Source of the DNA: CAYRHN01 sp964424115
Lineage (GTDB): Bacteria > Chloroflexota > Anaerolineae > Anaerolineales > Anaerolineaceae
Length of the DNA: 64,000 nt
Assembly (NCBI GenBank): GCA_964424115.1
Contig: CAYRHN010000003.1
Coordinates: 186,001 to 250,000 of the forward strand
Direction: 5' to 3'
The stretch's first letter is position 1. Each line of letters opens with the position of its first letter. The translations under genes were made by a program, and so were the position numbers. This document shows positions 1-10,600 of this stretch, one piece after another. Under the pieces are notes generated by a model. That model was not told where the DNA came from, ran no database searches, and saw nothing but the letters and a program-made list of their open reading frames with translations.

Positions 1-1
1 A

Positions 2-931
2 GCCGGTTACGATCTCTCCATTCTGCGCGGACGGCATTATGTCAAATTTGGCTTCGCGCGGGCCTGGAATTACGTCACCTACCGCCTGGGGGCCAGCCTG
101 GGGTCGGAGATCCCCTCCGCGCCGCCGCAGACGCCCTTCCGCGCCCTCACGGCGGCGGACATGGACGCGATCAGCGCCCTCTACAACCGCACCCAGGCCG
201 GGTTGAATGGCACGGCGGTGCGCCCGACCTACCGGGCTTTCAAGAGCGAGGCGGTGGATGCCTATCACGGCTGGTTCGACGCGGACGGCAGCCTGGCAGG
301 GTATGTGCGCGCGCTGCCTGCCGGGGCGGCCGAGGTGGGTGGGCCGGAGCACGCCGACGACCTGGTCTGCCTGGAAGCGGCCGGCGATCCCGAGCAGTGT
401 TTGGCAGTGCTGGGCGAGCTGTTCCGCCGCGAGCAGCCGCCGGATGCGTCTGGGGAGCGCAAACCGTATCAATCGCTGGCCTTTTTCACGCTACCGCACG
501 AGCATCTGCTCTTGCAGCGCATCCGGCGCGGGGCGTGCCTGGTGGAGACGCAATATTTCGGCAATACCGGTTGGCGGGTGCGCCTGGTAAATCTGCCCGG
601 TGCGCTGGAAAAGCTGCATCCGCTGCTGGAGGCGCGGCTGCGCTGCTCGCACCTGGCCGGCTGGCAGGGGACCCTGCGCCTGGAATCGCGCCTCCCGGAA
701 TCGGTTGTGCTGCTGGAGATCGGCCAGGGGCATATAACGCTGCTCCCGGCTGGGGAGAGTGACAATATCCTCTCTGGTGGGACAGCCCTGGCGCGCCTGC
801 TGATCGGATCGGATGAACCGGCGGAGGTGATGCGCCAGGAGGGGATGGAATGTCGCGGCGCGGCGGCTGAGTTGGCCGGCGTGCTTTTCCCAGCCCTGCA
901 CCCAATGCTCAGCCACTGGGACGAATTTTAA
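2..931 (+). CDS. GNAT acetyltransferase, Eis-like (5' end outside window)
   Basis: The reading frame is open from the first full codon, so the true start lies upstream; the Met at 161 is internal. The first residues, G-Y-D-L-S-I-L-R-G-R-H-Y-V-K-F-G-F, look like the acetyl-CoA-binding half of a GNAT domain, where a G-F-x-R turn precedes the last strands. The following ~250 residues include a second acetyltransferase-like part and a C-terminal region (L-R-L-E-S-R-L-P-E-S-V-V-L through L-I-G-S-D-E-P-A) that resembles the sterol-carrier-like domain closing Eis-type enhanced intracellular survival acetyltransferases. Such enzymes acetylate amines in the cytosol, including aminoglycosides in some members; the substrate here is unknown. 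About 309 residues are visible. The family is fairly clear, the function is not. Confidence 0.75.
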   Translation, partial: AGYDLSILRGRHYVKFGFARAWNYVTYRLGASLGSEIPSAPPQTPFRALTAADMDAISALYNRTQAGLNGTAVRPTYRAFKSEAVDAYHGWFDADGSLAGYVRALPAGAAEVGGPEHADDLVCLEAAGDPEQCLAVLGELFRREQPPDASGERKPYQSLAFFTLPHEHLLLQRIRRGACLVETQYFGNTGWRVRLVNLPGALEKLHPLLEARLRCSHLAGWQGTLRLESRLPESVVLLEIGQGHITLLPAGESDNILSGGTALARLLIGSDEPAEVMRQEGMECRGAAAELAGVLFPALHPMLSHWDEF

Positions 932-956
932 AGGGCGTCGAAAATATAAGAACGGC

Positions 957-985
957 TTGCCCTGGCTTCTCTGCGGGGATACAAT
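957..985 (+). promoter_or_regulatory. sigma-70-like promoter of the XdhC gene
   Basis: TTGCCC at 957-962 and TACAAT at 980-985 are separated by 17 bases. Transcription would start near 992, giving a leader of about 90 bases before the XdhC start codon at 1080. No riboswitch-like fold was recognised in this leader. Confidence 0.45.
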
Positions 986-1079
986 AGAGGTCTGATTTCT
1001 CAACCAGGATCGAAGAGTGGCGCGATCCTTCACCAATCTTTATTTTCCACTCTTTTGAACCCTTTTTATTGGAGACCCT

Positions 1080-2105
1080 ATGAAACCAATTATTGATACC
1101 ATGCAAGCCCAATTGAAACACAATCAGCCTTTCGCCCTGGCGACGGTCATTACGCGCAACGGCTCGGCGCCGCGCTCAGCGGGGGCCAAGATGTTGGTGA
1201 CCGCCAAAGGCGCTTCGGTGGGCACGGTGGGCGGGGGGGCGCTGGAGGCCAATGTTCAGGGCCTGGCTTTACAGGTGATCGAGGGGAAGAAACCGCGGGC
1301 TGTGATCGAGAAATTCGAGTTCAGCGGGCGCGAAGCTGCTTCGATGGATGCCATTTGCGGGGGGCAGGTGGAGGTGTTAGTGGAACGGGTCGATCCAGCC
1401 GATCCGCATACCCGCGCAGTGATCGAAGGGCTGGGCGCAGCAGCCGCTGCGCACCGCAAGGCCTGGCTGGTCACCAGCCTGCCGGACGCACGGCAAGCCC
1501 TGGTGGGGCAGGAGGGACTGCTGGCCGGGGAGCTGCCCGCCGGGCTGGAGCTGGAACAGGTTAGAGAGATCAGCTTGCCGGAGGCGCTGCGCCTTGAAGG
1601 CGCCCGGATGGGGGCGATGGTCGAGCCGGTCAATATTGCCGGGACGGCCTACATCTTCGGGGCGGGGCATGTCTCGCGCAGCCTGGCCGGTTTCACCAAG
1701 GCGGTCGGCTTTTGGACGGTGGTGCTGGACGACCGGGCGGAATACGCCAACGCAGAGCGCTTCCCCACCGCGGACCGGTTGGTAGTGCTGAATTCGTTCG
1801 AAAATATCCTGGCGCAGGCCCCGCTTGACCAGGACAGCTTTGCCGTGATCGTCACGCGCGGGCACCTGAACGACCTGGAGGTGCTGGCCCAGGTATTGAG
1901 GTCGGAAGCCGGGTATATCGGCATGATCGGCAGCCGGCGCAAGGTGGCGTTGATCTTCGAAGAGTTACGCCGGCGCGGCTACAGCGAGGAGGATATCCGG
2001 CGCGTGCACGCACCCATTGGCCTGCCAATCAGCGCGGAAACGCCCGAGGAGATCGGCATCAGCATTGTGGCAGAGATGATCCAGGAACGAAACCGCGCGC
2101 GCTAG
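1080..2105 (+). CDS. XdhC/CoxI family molybdenum-hydroxylase maturation factor
   Basis: This is a 341-residue cytosolic protein with the two-domain XdhC/CoxF layout. The N-terminal XdhC/CoxI domain (residues ~1-80) carries the signature G-T-V-G-G-G-A-L-E. The C-terminal Rossmann-like domain (~185-330) begins I-F-G-A-G-H-V-S-R-S and contains G-M-I-G-S-R-R-K. Family members bind molybdenum cofactor, help sulfurate it and insert it into xanthine or CO dehydrogenases. The ATG is preceded by GGAG at a good distance. No molybdenum hydroxylase gene is adjacent, so its client is elsewhere or missing. Its TAG stop lies in a CTAG that also supplies the stop of the convergent small gene. Confidence 0.88.
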   Translation: MKPIIDTMQAQLKHNQPFALATVITRNGSAPRSAGAKMLVTAKGASVGTVGGGALEANVQGLALQVIEGKKPRAVIEKFEFSGREAASMDAICGGQVEVLVERVDPADPHTRAVIEGLGAAAAAHRKAWLVTSLPDARQALVGQEGLLAGELPAGLELEQVREISLPEALRLEGARMGAMVEPVNIAGTAYIFGAGHVSRSLAGFTKAVGFWTVVLDDRAEYANAERFPTADRLVVLNSFENILAQAPLDQDSFAVIVTRGHLNDLEVLAQVLRSEAGYIGMIGSRRKVALIFEELRRRGYSEEDIRRVHAPIGLPISAETPEEIGISIVAEMIQERNRAR

Positions 2106-2215
2106 ACGGGTTTCTTGGGCAGCTTGTTTTCTTTTTGCTGCTTCTGTTTCTCTATCTTCTGCTTCTTTTGCTTTTCGGCTTTTTCTTTATCTTTCTTGCT
2201 GCCTCTTTCTCCCAT
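2102..2215 (-). CDS. 37-residue lysine-rich small protein
   Basis: This is a short gene with strong start signals: AGGAG complementary to 2223-2227, about seven bases before an ATG at 2215. The product begins M-G-E-R-G-S-K-K-D-K-E-K and is almost entirely Lys, Glu and Gln, with 14 Lys in 37 residues, ending L-P-K-K-P-V. It is probably helical or disordered and strongly basic. Similar tiny Lys-rich proteins with an M-G-x-R-G-S-K-K start occur in diverse bacteria (from memory); no function is known to me. Its TAG and that of the convergent XdhC gene share the palindrome CTAG, so the genes overlap by four bases. Confidence 0.7.
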   Translation of the reverse strand: MGERGSKKDKEKAEKQKKQKIEKQKQQKENKLPKKPV

Positions 2216-2309
2216 ACGAAGTCTCCTTTTGTATGTATTCAGGCAGCATTGCTGCCTGGTTTAGAATCATTATAGTCCCATTTGTGCCATTCGGAAGGAG
2301 AAATTAACG

Positions 2310-2339
2310 AGAGAGGGCGTCCATCCGGACGCCCTCTCT
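2310..2339 (-). terminator. hairpin terminator after the FG-GAP gene
   Basis: AGAGAGGGCGTCC (2310-2322) pairs perfectly with GGACGCCCTCTCT (2327-2339) across a four-base loop. It sits directly downstream of the minus-strand gene that ends at 2348. The T-tract is weak on both strands. Confidence 0.7.
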
Positions 2340-2347
2340 TTGTTTCG

Positions 2348-5300
2348 TCAGCGGGTGATGATCGGCAGGAAGAGTTTCTTGATGTCGAACAGGTTGATGT
2401 TGACCGGGGCTGTGGTGGTCCACAGGCCGGTCTCGGGGAACTGGGTGGAGCCGGAACGCAGGCTGATGGTGCGTCCTTCACCGCCGCAGGTGGTATTGTC
2501 GGGCAGTTCCAGCTTATAGACCAGCTTGCCGCCGGTGCTGAAGACGGTGGTGGAAGCGCACAGGGTGCCGTCCACATAAGCCTGGATGGGAGTGCCCACG
2601 GCAGGCACAAAGCTGTCCTTGGCATAAACCCAACCGTAAACCGTGGCGGGCGGGGTGGGCGCGCTGCTTTCGATGGCGCTCTCGCTCTTGCCCGATGCGG
2701 ATGCCATGCCGCCGCTCAGGCGCCAGACGCTGTCCTGTGAGGTGTAGATCCAGTAGCCCTGGCCCTGTTTCATGGTGGTCAGGTCATTGACCCAGTCGGG
2801 GGCGCCGGGGTGGTAGAGTGTCCAGGGATCGGTAGCGGTCTGGTTGTAGGAGTAGACGGTCAGGACTGGCAGGTTGAGCAGAGAGGAAACGGCCGGGGCA
2901 ACCGGCAGGTTCACCTGCAGGGGGTAGGCCACCAGATTCCAGCCGGGGCCGAAGAGCTGCACTTCGACAGATGAGAGCAGGATGTAGATGCCGGGCTGCT
3001 CGGCGGGAGCCGAGGCGGTGTTGAAGTAGGTGTCCACGTTGGTGGGCAGCGCTTCCCAGCTGGAGCCGTTCCAGTAGTAGACCTTCAGCCAGTCTTCCTC
3101 GCCGGACTGCACCTCGTCGCCCATGTAGGAGAAGGTCAACGAGGACCCGGCCAGCGAAGCGGCGCCGGTGGAGGCGGCGATGCGGTAAGGACGCGAGGCG
3201 GTACCGGCCCAGCCGGGCAGGGCAGGCGCCTGGGTGAGGGCCTGGAGGGTGTAGAACTCGTTCTCATCCAGCTGCGTATCGGGGGTGAAGAGGATCACCT
3301 GACCGTCGGTGGAGGAAGCGGGGGCATTCGAGCCGCGCACGTTGGAGTTAGAGCCGCGTACATTGGCCGGGCTGCCGCCGATGGCATAGTCCACAATGGC
3401 TTCCCGATAGGGGTTGCTGCCGTTGATATAGACCACCACGTAGCCTTCCATGGCTGGTTCGGCCAGGGTGAAGGTGGTGGTGTAGGATTTGCCGGCGTAG
3501 GTCATGGCCTGGGCCGCGCCGGCTGTGCTCATCACCGGGTAGAGACGGGCATAAACGGCCTGACCGCTCGACAGTCCTTCTACGTTGACCGTGATGGTGG
3601 TGGAGGAAACGGGGTTGACCGTGATCTGCGGCATCCAGTCCGGCACGAGGTTCAATTCGATCTGTTCGTCGCCGATGGTGACCGTTTCGCAACCCATTTG
3701 CCCGGCTTCGGGTTCATAGACACAAACACGGTCGCCGGGGCGCGCGCCGCGCGCCAGGATGTGGTCAATGGTCGGCTTGCCCAGGTCGACAGCCCAATTG
3801 TCCTGGAAGAGGAAGGCGCGCGCCTGCCGTCCAGGTTCCACCCGCCCGCCGTTCTGGGTCAGGTAGAAGGTTGGGTCGGCCAGGGCGGTGGATTCGCCGA
3901 CGGGATCGAGGATCTCAACCTCGGTCACGTTCATCGGCTGGCCGTTCGGGCCGGTATTGATGCCGGTGAAGCTGATGAAGGGGTAGAAGGTGGAGATGGT
4001 CTCCCAATCCGAGCGGCCGGTCAGGCGGTTGGAGAGGGTATCGCCGCATTCGGCATCCCAGGCATCCGCCGGGTGATATTCGTCGTAGGGATAATCCTTG
4101 CGGTAGGGATCGGACATCACGCTCGGGCAGCTATCCACGGGGATGACCTGGCCGACATCGTCCAGGCCGAGGTAGTTATCATCCAGGAAGAGGGCATAGT
4201 GGCTCATTTCGTGCGCCAGCGCGCGGGGCCAATCCTGTTCCAGGTTGCTGCCGGCGGTGCCGTAACGGTTCCAGACCGCGCCCATGTGGATCTGGCCGGG
4301 GGCGTAGGTGATGGCGGGCACGTCGGGGTCGGTAGTGATGCTGGTGACGATGCCGCCTTTCATGGCGGTGGGGCGGAAGCGGTTGTTGGCGTAGATGCGG
4401 ATGAGGGCATCGTTCCACAGGTCGCGGTTCTGGTGAACGGTCAGTTTGCCGAGGGCGATCTGCCCGTTGCTCCAGTCATACAGGCGCTGCGAGACGGTTT
4501 GCAGATCGTAAGTGAGGCGGTCTTTGTAGGAGGGGTCGTTGCTTGCATCCCACTGCAAGGAAATGGTGAAGTTAAGCAGCATCAGAGGGTGGCCGGCGCT
4601 GACGTTGATGGTTTGCACGCCAAAGGTGCTGATGGTCAGGCCGGTGGCGCCCTGTTCGGTCGGCACGGCGTTGGTGTGGTAGAAGGTGTAGGTGTTGGTC
4701 GCCGAGATGGGCAGGAGGGCGATCAGGCCGTCGCCAGATTCCAGCGCACCGCGCCCTTCCAGGTAGCCGTCCAGGTTGGTGACCTGCGGATTTCCGGCGC
4801 CGTCGCGGATGTACTCATAGTTGCCGGAGCTTCCGGCGCGGCGCAGCACCAGCGCGCCCTGCACCGGATTGCCGCCTTCCGTCACCCGCACCTGCATGCC
4901 GCGCATGCGGAAGGGGTAGGTGGAGGCAGAGGCATAGCTCCAGCGCTGCGGATAGGTGGTGGAGTAGGCCAGCATGCGCAGCACCACCCGGTCGGATTTG
5001 CCGAAGAAGCCGCTGGCGGCGGTGTCCCAGGTGTAGGTGTGCTGCGTTCCGCCGGGCGTGGTGCTCAGGTTCTGGGTGACCGTGCCCACGGCAGGCTTGG
5101 CAGGATACCATTTCCCGCCGCCATCCGGGGAGAAGTAGACTTCGATGCGCGAGACGGGCTGGCTCTGCTGGTCGTAGAGCTTGTAGTTGAAGGTGACCGT
5201 GTTGGATTCGATGATGGTTGCCACGGCGTACCCATCGGCCTGGGGGGTGCTGCCGGGGCGGGAGAGGGTCAGGTAGGGCAGGTTATCCGGCAAGGCGCGA

Positions 5301-7639
5301 GTCTTGCGGGTGTAGTTGGGGGTGATGGAGACGCGGCTGCGGCTGGCAGCGTTGTCGTAAGAGAGCAGCACCAGGTCGGCCATGCCGTCGCTGTTCATAT
5401 CGCCGCCTGAAACGCGATAAATGGCATCGCTTGAGGAGCCGAACTGCCGGGCGGGGGCTAGCGGGCCAAAGGTGCCCGCGCCGTCATTCAGGTAGAGGGT
5501 ATCCACCTGGCTGGGGCCGTTGGCGGCGGCAATGTCCAGGTCGCCGTCGCCGTCGGCATCAAAAGCGGCAATGCCAAATGCGGTTTCCATGCCGCCGAAG
5601 GAGCGCGTGGCTGTGCTGCCGGAGAAATTGCCCAGGCCGTCATTGAGATAGAGTCTGCTTTGTCCGCTGTCCTTGCCGACCAGAATATCCAGGAAGCCGT
5701 CGCTGTTCAAGTCGGCGGTGGCCAGCGACGTGCCTTTTCCGGTGTCAAAACAATGCACACTGGCAGGCGGGTTGGCGCAATTGACCAGGCCGGTGTTGAA
5801 ACCACCCGCGCCGTCGTTGATGTAAACATAGCCGGGCAGAGCAACGGCCTGCACCAGGATGGCGTCCAGGTCGCCGTCGATATCCACATCCGCCAGAGCC
5901 ACGTCCCCGCCGGTGCCGACAGCCGGGAAGGCAAAGGGAACATGGGTGCCAAATCCGCCGGCGCCGTCGTTGATGTACAGGGTGCGCTCACCTGTATTGC
6001 GGTTGGCGAGGATATCCAGGTCGCCGTCGCCATCCAGGTCGCCGATTGCGGCGTTGATGTTGGCGTCGGAAGCGCCGCCCAGGCAGGCAGCATATTCATT
6101 GCCACAATCCAGCTCGCCGCTGGGGAATCCGCCTGAACCGTTGTTGAAGAGGATGACCAGGTAATTGTTCGCCAGGCTGGCAAGGATGTCCAGCCGGTTG
6201 TCGCCGTCCAGATCGCCCAGGTTGATATCCTGGTAGTTCAGGCCGGAGGGCAGTTCCTGTGAGACGGCCAGTGTGCCGTTGCCCTGGTTGATCAGCAGGG
6301 CCGCACCGTTGCCGGTGCCAGCCACCACATCCAGCAGGCCGTCGCCGTTCAGATCGCCAAGCGCCAGAGAGGTGGGCAGGGCAGTGTTATCGACCACGAC
6401 CGTGCCGCTGCCGTCCGCAGGGGCAGGCAGGGTGGTGTAGCCGTCGTTCATGTAGAGGAGGTCGGTGTTGTTACTGTGGATGGCGGCCAGGTCGAGATCG
6501 CCGTCGTTATCCAGGTCAATGACCGCCAGGTCTTTGATGTAATCGGCTCCGCGGGCAAAGCAGTAGGCATTGGCGGGCGGGGCATCGCAACTGACCGCGC
6601 CGCTGTAGAAGGCGCCTGCGCCGTTGTTGAGGAAGATCACGTGCTTATCCGCCAGACTGTAGGCAATATCCAGATCGCCATCCAGGTCGATATCCAGCAG
6701 GCCGGGATGCCCCAGCAGGCTGATGCCGGTGGTCTCGCCCACCTGGGTCGGGGCGGCAAAGGTGCCGCTGCCGAGGTTGAGATAGACGGACAGGCTGCCG
6801 GTGGTGCTGCCGGTCTCGCCGCTGACCACGTCCAGCAGGCCGTCGCCGTTCAAGTCACCCAGGCCGAGGGAATGGATAATGTTAAAGGTAGGGCTGGGCA
6901 GGGTGCCGCCGGTGGAGAAGTTGCCCACGCCGTCGTTGAAGAAGATGTAGCTGCTCTGGGTGTACACGCCGCGCCCGACGACGATGTCCATTTTGTTGTC
7001 GCCGTTCATGTCGCCGGCCTGCAGTGTGCCAACCACCCCGGTGGCTGCGCCAAAGCAGCGGTACTGGCTGGGGTTGGTGCCGCAGACCACGCTGCCGTAG
7101 AAGAAACCGCCCGAGCCGTTATTGAGGAAGACGGCCGATTGACCACCGCTGACGCCCACGATGATATCCGGTTTGGAATCGTTATTGACATCCGCCACGT
7201 CGATGGCAGAGATGACCAGCCCGGTGGGGCCGATGGTGGCGCGGCTGGAAAATTCGGCGCTGGTCGAGTCGTACAAATAGACGAACAGGCCGTCGGCGGT
7301 GGCGCCTATCAGGTCAAGGTCGCCGTCGCCGTCCAGGTTGACCAGCTTGAGGGTGTGGGCCGGGACGCCCTCGGTGCCGAAGAGGACGGCGCCGGGAAAG
7401 TTGCCGCTGCCATCGTTCAGGCTGAGCGAGAGGTCGCCGGCCGAGGAACTGGTGACCACGTCCGGAGCGCCGTCGCGGTTCACATCGCCGGCAGCGATGG
7501 AATAGCTGTCGCCGCTCAGGCCGCTCAAGCCACGCACTTCGGAGAAGCCAGGCAATTGGGCCTGGGCGGTGAAGGCGAAGACCAGCAGCAGTGCCACAGT
7601 CAGGAACTGCGCTTTGATCCAAATGGTATGCTTATTCAT
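2348..7639 (-). CDS. Secreted FG-GAP/VCBS repeat protein with HExxH metallopeptidase-like domain
   Basis: The product has about 1763 residues. The ATG at 7639 is preceded by GGAGG. A signal peptide (M-N-K-H-T-I-W-I-K-A-Q-F-L-T-V-A to A-Q-A-Q) is followed by roughly 750 residues of FG-GAP/VCBS repeats, each with a Ca-binding-like loop such as G-D-L-D-G-D-G-D-L-D. These build integrin-alpha-like beta propellers. Next comes a beta-rich region, then near residue 1142 the zinc motif H-E-M-S-H followed by Y-A-L-F-L-D-D-N-Y, reminiscent of the HExxH...DEY site of CLCA-type proteases. The C-terminal ~500 residues look like beta-sandwich modules, and the protein ends K-K-L-F-L-P-I-I-T-R. It is probably a surface or secreted adhesin or protease; the substrate is unknown. 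Confidence 0.88.
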   Translation of the reverse strand: MNKHTIWIKAQFLTVALLLVFAFTAQAQLPGFSEVRGLSGLSGDSYSIAAGDVNRDGAPDVVTSSSAGDLSLSLNDGSGNFPGAVLFGTEGVPAHTLKLVNLDGDGDLDLIGATADGLFVYLYDSTSAEFSSRATIGPTGLVISAIDVADVNNDSKPDIIVGVSGGQSAVFLNNGSGGFFYGSVVCGTNPSQYRCFGAATGVVGTLQAGDMNGDNKMDIVVGRGVYTQSSYIFFNDGVGNFSTGGTLPSPTFNIIHSLGLGDLNGDGLLDVVSGETGSTTGSLSVYLNLGSGTFAAPTQVGETTGISLLGHPGLLDIDLDGDLDIAYSLADKHVIFLNNGAGAFYSGAVSCDAPPANAYCFARGADYIKDLAVIDLDNDGDLDLAAIHSNNTDLLYMNDGYTTLPAPADGSGTVVVDNTALPTSLALGDLNGDGLLDVVAGTGNGAALLINQGNGTLAVSQELPSGLNYQDINLGDLDGDNRLDILASLANNYLVILFNNGSGGFPSGELDCGNEYAACLGGASDANINAAIGDLDGDGDLDILANRNTGERTLYINDGAGGFGTHVPFAFPAVGTGGDVALADVDIDGDLDAILVQAVALPGYVYINDGAGGFNTGLVNCANPPASVHCFDTGKGTSLATADLNSDGFLDILVGKDSGQSRLYLNDGLGNFSGSTATRSFGGMETAFGIAAFDADGDGDLDIAAANGPSQVDTLYLNDGAGTFGPLAPARQFGSSSDAIYRVSGGDMNSDGMADLVLLSYDNAASRSRVSITPNYTRKTRALPDNLPYLTLSRPGSTPQADGYAVATIIESNTVTFNYKLYDQQSQPVSRIEVYFSPDGGGKWYPAKPAVGTVTQNLSTTPGGTQHTYTWDTAASGFFGKSDRVVLRMLAYSTTYPQRWSYASASTYPFRMRGMQVRVTEGGNPVQGALVLRRAGSSGNYEYIRDGAGNPQVTNLDGYLEGRGALESGDGLIALLPISATNTYTFYHTNAVPTEQGATGLTISTFGVQTINVSAGHPLMLLNFTISLQWDASNDPSYKDRLTYDLQTVSQRLYDWSNGQIALGKLTVHQNRDLWNDALIRIYANNRFRPTAMKGGIVTSITTDPDVPAITYAPGQIHMGAVWNRYGTAGSNLEQDWPRALAHEMSHYALFLDDNYLGLDDVGQVIPVDSCPSVMSDPYRKDYPYDEYHPADAWDAECGDTLSNRLTGRSDWETISTFYPFISFTGINTGPNGQPMNVTEVEILDPVGESTALADPTFYLTQNGGRVEPGRQARAFLFQDNWAVDLGKPTIDHILARGARPGDRVCVYEPEAGQMGCETVTIGDEQIELNLVPDWMPQITVNPVSSTTITVNVEGLSSGQAVYARLYPVMSTAGAAQAMTYAGKSYTTTFTLAEPAMEGYVVVYINGSNPYREAIVDYAIGGSPANVRGSNSNVRGSNAPASSTDGQVILFTPDTQLDENEFYTLQALTQAPALPGWAGTASRPYRIAASTGAASLAGSSLTFSYMGDEVQSGEEDWLKVYYWNGSSWEALPTNVDTYFNTASAPAEQPGIYILLSSVEVQLFGPGWNLVAYPLQVNLPVAPAVSSLLNLPVLTVYSYNQTATDPWTLYHPGAPDWVNDLTTMKQGQGYWIYTSQDSVWRLSGGMASASGKSESAIESSAPTPPATVYGWVYAKDSFVPAVGTPIQAYVDGTLCASTTVFSTGGKLVYKLELPDNTTCGGEGRTISLRSGSTQFPETGLWTTTAPVNINLFDIKKLFLPIITR

Positions 7640-7677
7640 AACATCCTCCAATATAAAATCATCGTGGGGGCTTTTCC

Positions 7678-10600
7678 CTATTCGCCAATCACCACATCAC
7701 ACCAATACCACCATTTGATCGCCGAAGTGGGAAATTGTTTCACCGAAGATTTGATCAGCAGGTGTGAACGCCAATAATTGAAAGGCAGCAGGGCGGCCTG
7801 ATCCACCAGCAGGCTGTCAGCCCGGCGGTACATTTCCAGCCGGGCGGGCTGGTCGGTCAGGCTGCGGGCATGGTCGATCAGGTCCGGCAGCACCGCCAGC
7901 ACCTGCGACTGCGCCAGGGTGTAGCGCGTCCAGGTCAGGGCATCGCAAATGCGCAGGAAATTGTCCGGGTCGGGATAGTCGGGCATCCAGGCATTGAGGA
8001 AAATATGCGGCGCGGAAGCGGGAGAGGGGGACTGCATGCGCGCCATGAAGGCATCGTAATCCAACATTTGCCAGCCAACCGTGACGCCGAGGTTTTGCTG
8101 CCACTGCGCGGCAAGGAAGGTGAGGATGGATTCGTTGCCCTCGCCGGCCAGCATCTCGATCGGCGGCAGGCCGCGCCCCTCTGGAAAGCCGCACTCGGCC
8201 AGCAGGCGGCGGGCTTCGGCAGGGTCGAAGGGCAGGGCCAGGCCGGGGGTGTGGCCGGGCATGCCGGGTGGGATCAACCCGCCGACAGCGGGGAAGGCAA
8301 ACCCCTTCAGTTCCAAATTGGCGTGCGCGGCGCGGTCCACTGCCAGGACAAAGGCACGGCGCAGGCGGGCATCCTCGAAGGGCGGGCGAGCCAGGTTGAA
8401 ACCGGCGTAGGTGACGGTCAGGTTGGGCACGGAGAGGTATTCGCCTGCGTGGCGCTGGCGCACCAGGTCGCGTTCGGCCTTCAAGCCGCGGAAGGAGAAG
8501 GTGTCCAGTTCGCCGCGCTCGTAGGCGGCCAGGCGCTGCTCGGCGTTTTCCAACTGGCGCAGTTCCACGCGCTGCAGATTGCCGCCAAAGCGTCCGTAGT
8601 AAAGCGGGTTGCGCTCCAGCACCAGCAGGTGGTCGGGATCCCAGGCGGGGCGGCCGTCTTCATTCCTGGCGATGCGGAAGGGTCCGCATGAGATCAGGTC
8701 GGCAGCCTCGGCCCAGGCTGCGCCCAGGCGCTCCACGGCATGGCGCGGGACGGGGTAGGCGGTGGCATAGGCCATCAGGTAGAGGAAGTAGCTAGCGGGT
8801 TGTTTCAGCTCCACCACCAGGGTGTGGTCGTCGGGGGCAGCGGTGGATTGGATATCGCCCAGCAGCCCGGCGGAGGGGGCCTGGGTGGCGGGATCGAGCA
8901 CGCGCTGCCAGGCGAAGACGAAGTCGGGGGCGGTGAGGGGGGTGTTGTCGCTCCAGCGCGCGTCGCGGCGCAGGTGGAAAATATATTTTCGGCCTTCTTC
9001 CAGCAATTCCCATCTTTCGGCCAGGTCGGGCAGCACATCCAGGGCCGGGCTGAGCTGCACCAGGCCGCTGAAGAGCTGGTCAATGGCGCCCACGGTGTCG
9101 ATATCTCCGGCCAGGGCAGGGTCAAAGGTGAGCGGCAGGTAAGGCCAATCCACGCGCAGCGGGCGGGCAGCCAGACGCATGCGGCGGCCGCCTTTACCGG
9201 CTTGGGCGGCGCGCTGCCAGAGGGTGAATCCCTCTTCATAGGCCTGGCGGGCAGCCTCGAAATCGAAGGTCAGGTGGTAGGTCAGGCCCAGCTTCATCAA
9301 CGTGCGTGCCGTCTGGGCGTCATCTCCGGCTGCGCGCAGGATCTCCAGGGCGCGGGTGAAGAAGCGGATGGCTTCTGGCAGGGCATACAGGCTGCGGGCT
9401 GCTTCGCCAGCCAGCAGCAGGTAGGGCAGGGCGCGCTGCGGTTCTTCGGCTAGTTCCCAATGCTGGGCCAACAGGGCGGGGTCGGCCTGGCTGGTGCGGT
9501 GGGAACTTTCCAGCCAGTGGGCCAGGCGGGCATGCAGCTTGCGGCGTTGGGCAAAAGGCAGGGTCTGGTAGGCGGTTTCGCGGCCGAGCAGGCTCTCGAA
9601 ACGATATTCGTTCGCACCGCTGGAGGCCAGCAGACCGCGCTGGCACAGCTCTTGCAGTTCGGCGCGCAGTTCACGTATGCCCAATTTCACCGGGGCGCCG
9701 TTGCCATTGGTATGCACTTTCAACAGGTGGCGCAGGATTTCCAGGTTAAAGGTCTGCCCGATGATGGAGGCCACTTTGAGCACCAGCTGGTTCTGCGGAC
9801 CCAGGCGGTCAATGCGCGCCAACAGCAATCCCTGGATGGTATCCGGGAGGATCTGCTCGATCTCGGCCGGTTTACCGCTCAGCAGCGGTTGGCCGTCCTG
9901 CACTTTGAGAAAGCCCTGTTCCACCAGGTGAAGGGTGATCTGGATAATGAAGAAGGGATTGCCCGCGGCGCGCCGTTCCAGGAGGGTGGTGAGCGCTTCC
10001 GGCATGGGGGTTCCGGCAGGCAGTCCAAGCAGCGAAGCAGCCAGGGCGGCGGATTCTGCGCGCGAGAGCGGAGCCAGTTCGACGCGCAATTCTTCATGGA
10101 ACGGCAGTTCCTGGGCAGCCTCGGAGCGGGCAGCCAGGAGCAGGTGAATGGGTTGACCGTTCTCGGCCTGGGCAATGCGCCGCACGAGCTCCCAGGAGAG
10201 GCTATCCATGGCCTGGACGTTATCCAGGAAGATGACCAGGCCCGGGCGGGCGGGGTCTTCCAGCGCGGCGGCTTGCAGGATCTGTTCCAGCAGCTCAAAG
10301 AGGGCCGCCTTGCGCGCGGCGGGATCATTGTAATTGGGAGCGGCCGGAGGATTGCCGAAGGACAGCACATCTTCCAACAGTCCCAGGTGATCCAGGCGCT
10401 GGGGCAGGCAGCGGATCATCCACGTGCGCGCGTTTTCCCAGGCGCTTCCGCCAAAAAGCTGGGTCAGTACCGGGCGCCAGGCGCGGTAGGGAGTGCGGTT
10501 TTGCAATTCCACTGGGCCGCCGCTGAGCATGCGCGGCAGCACGCCTTTGGCGCCTTCCGCGGCGGCAAATTGCGAGGGGTGCAGGGCTTCTTGCGCCAGG

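Noticed and set aside
3698..7777. 570- and 433-residue plus-strand frames opposite the FG-GAP gene
   Set aside because: Shadows of the FG-GAP repeats; low-complexity Gly/Val/Asp composition and no ribosome sites.
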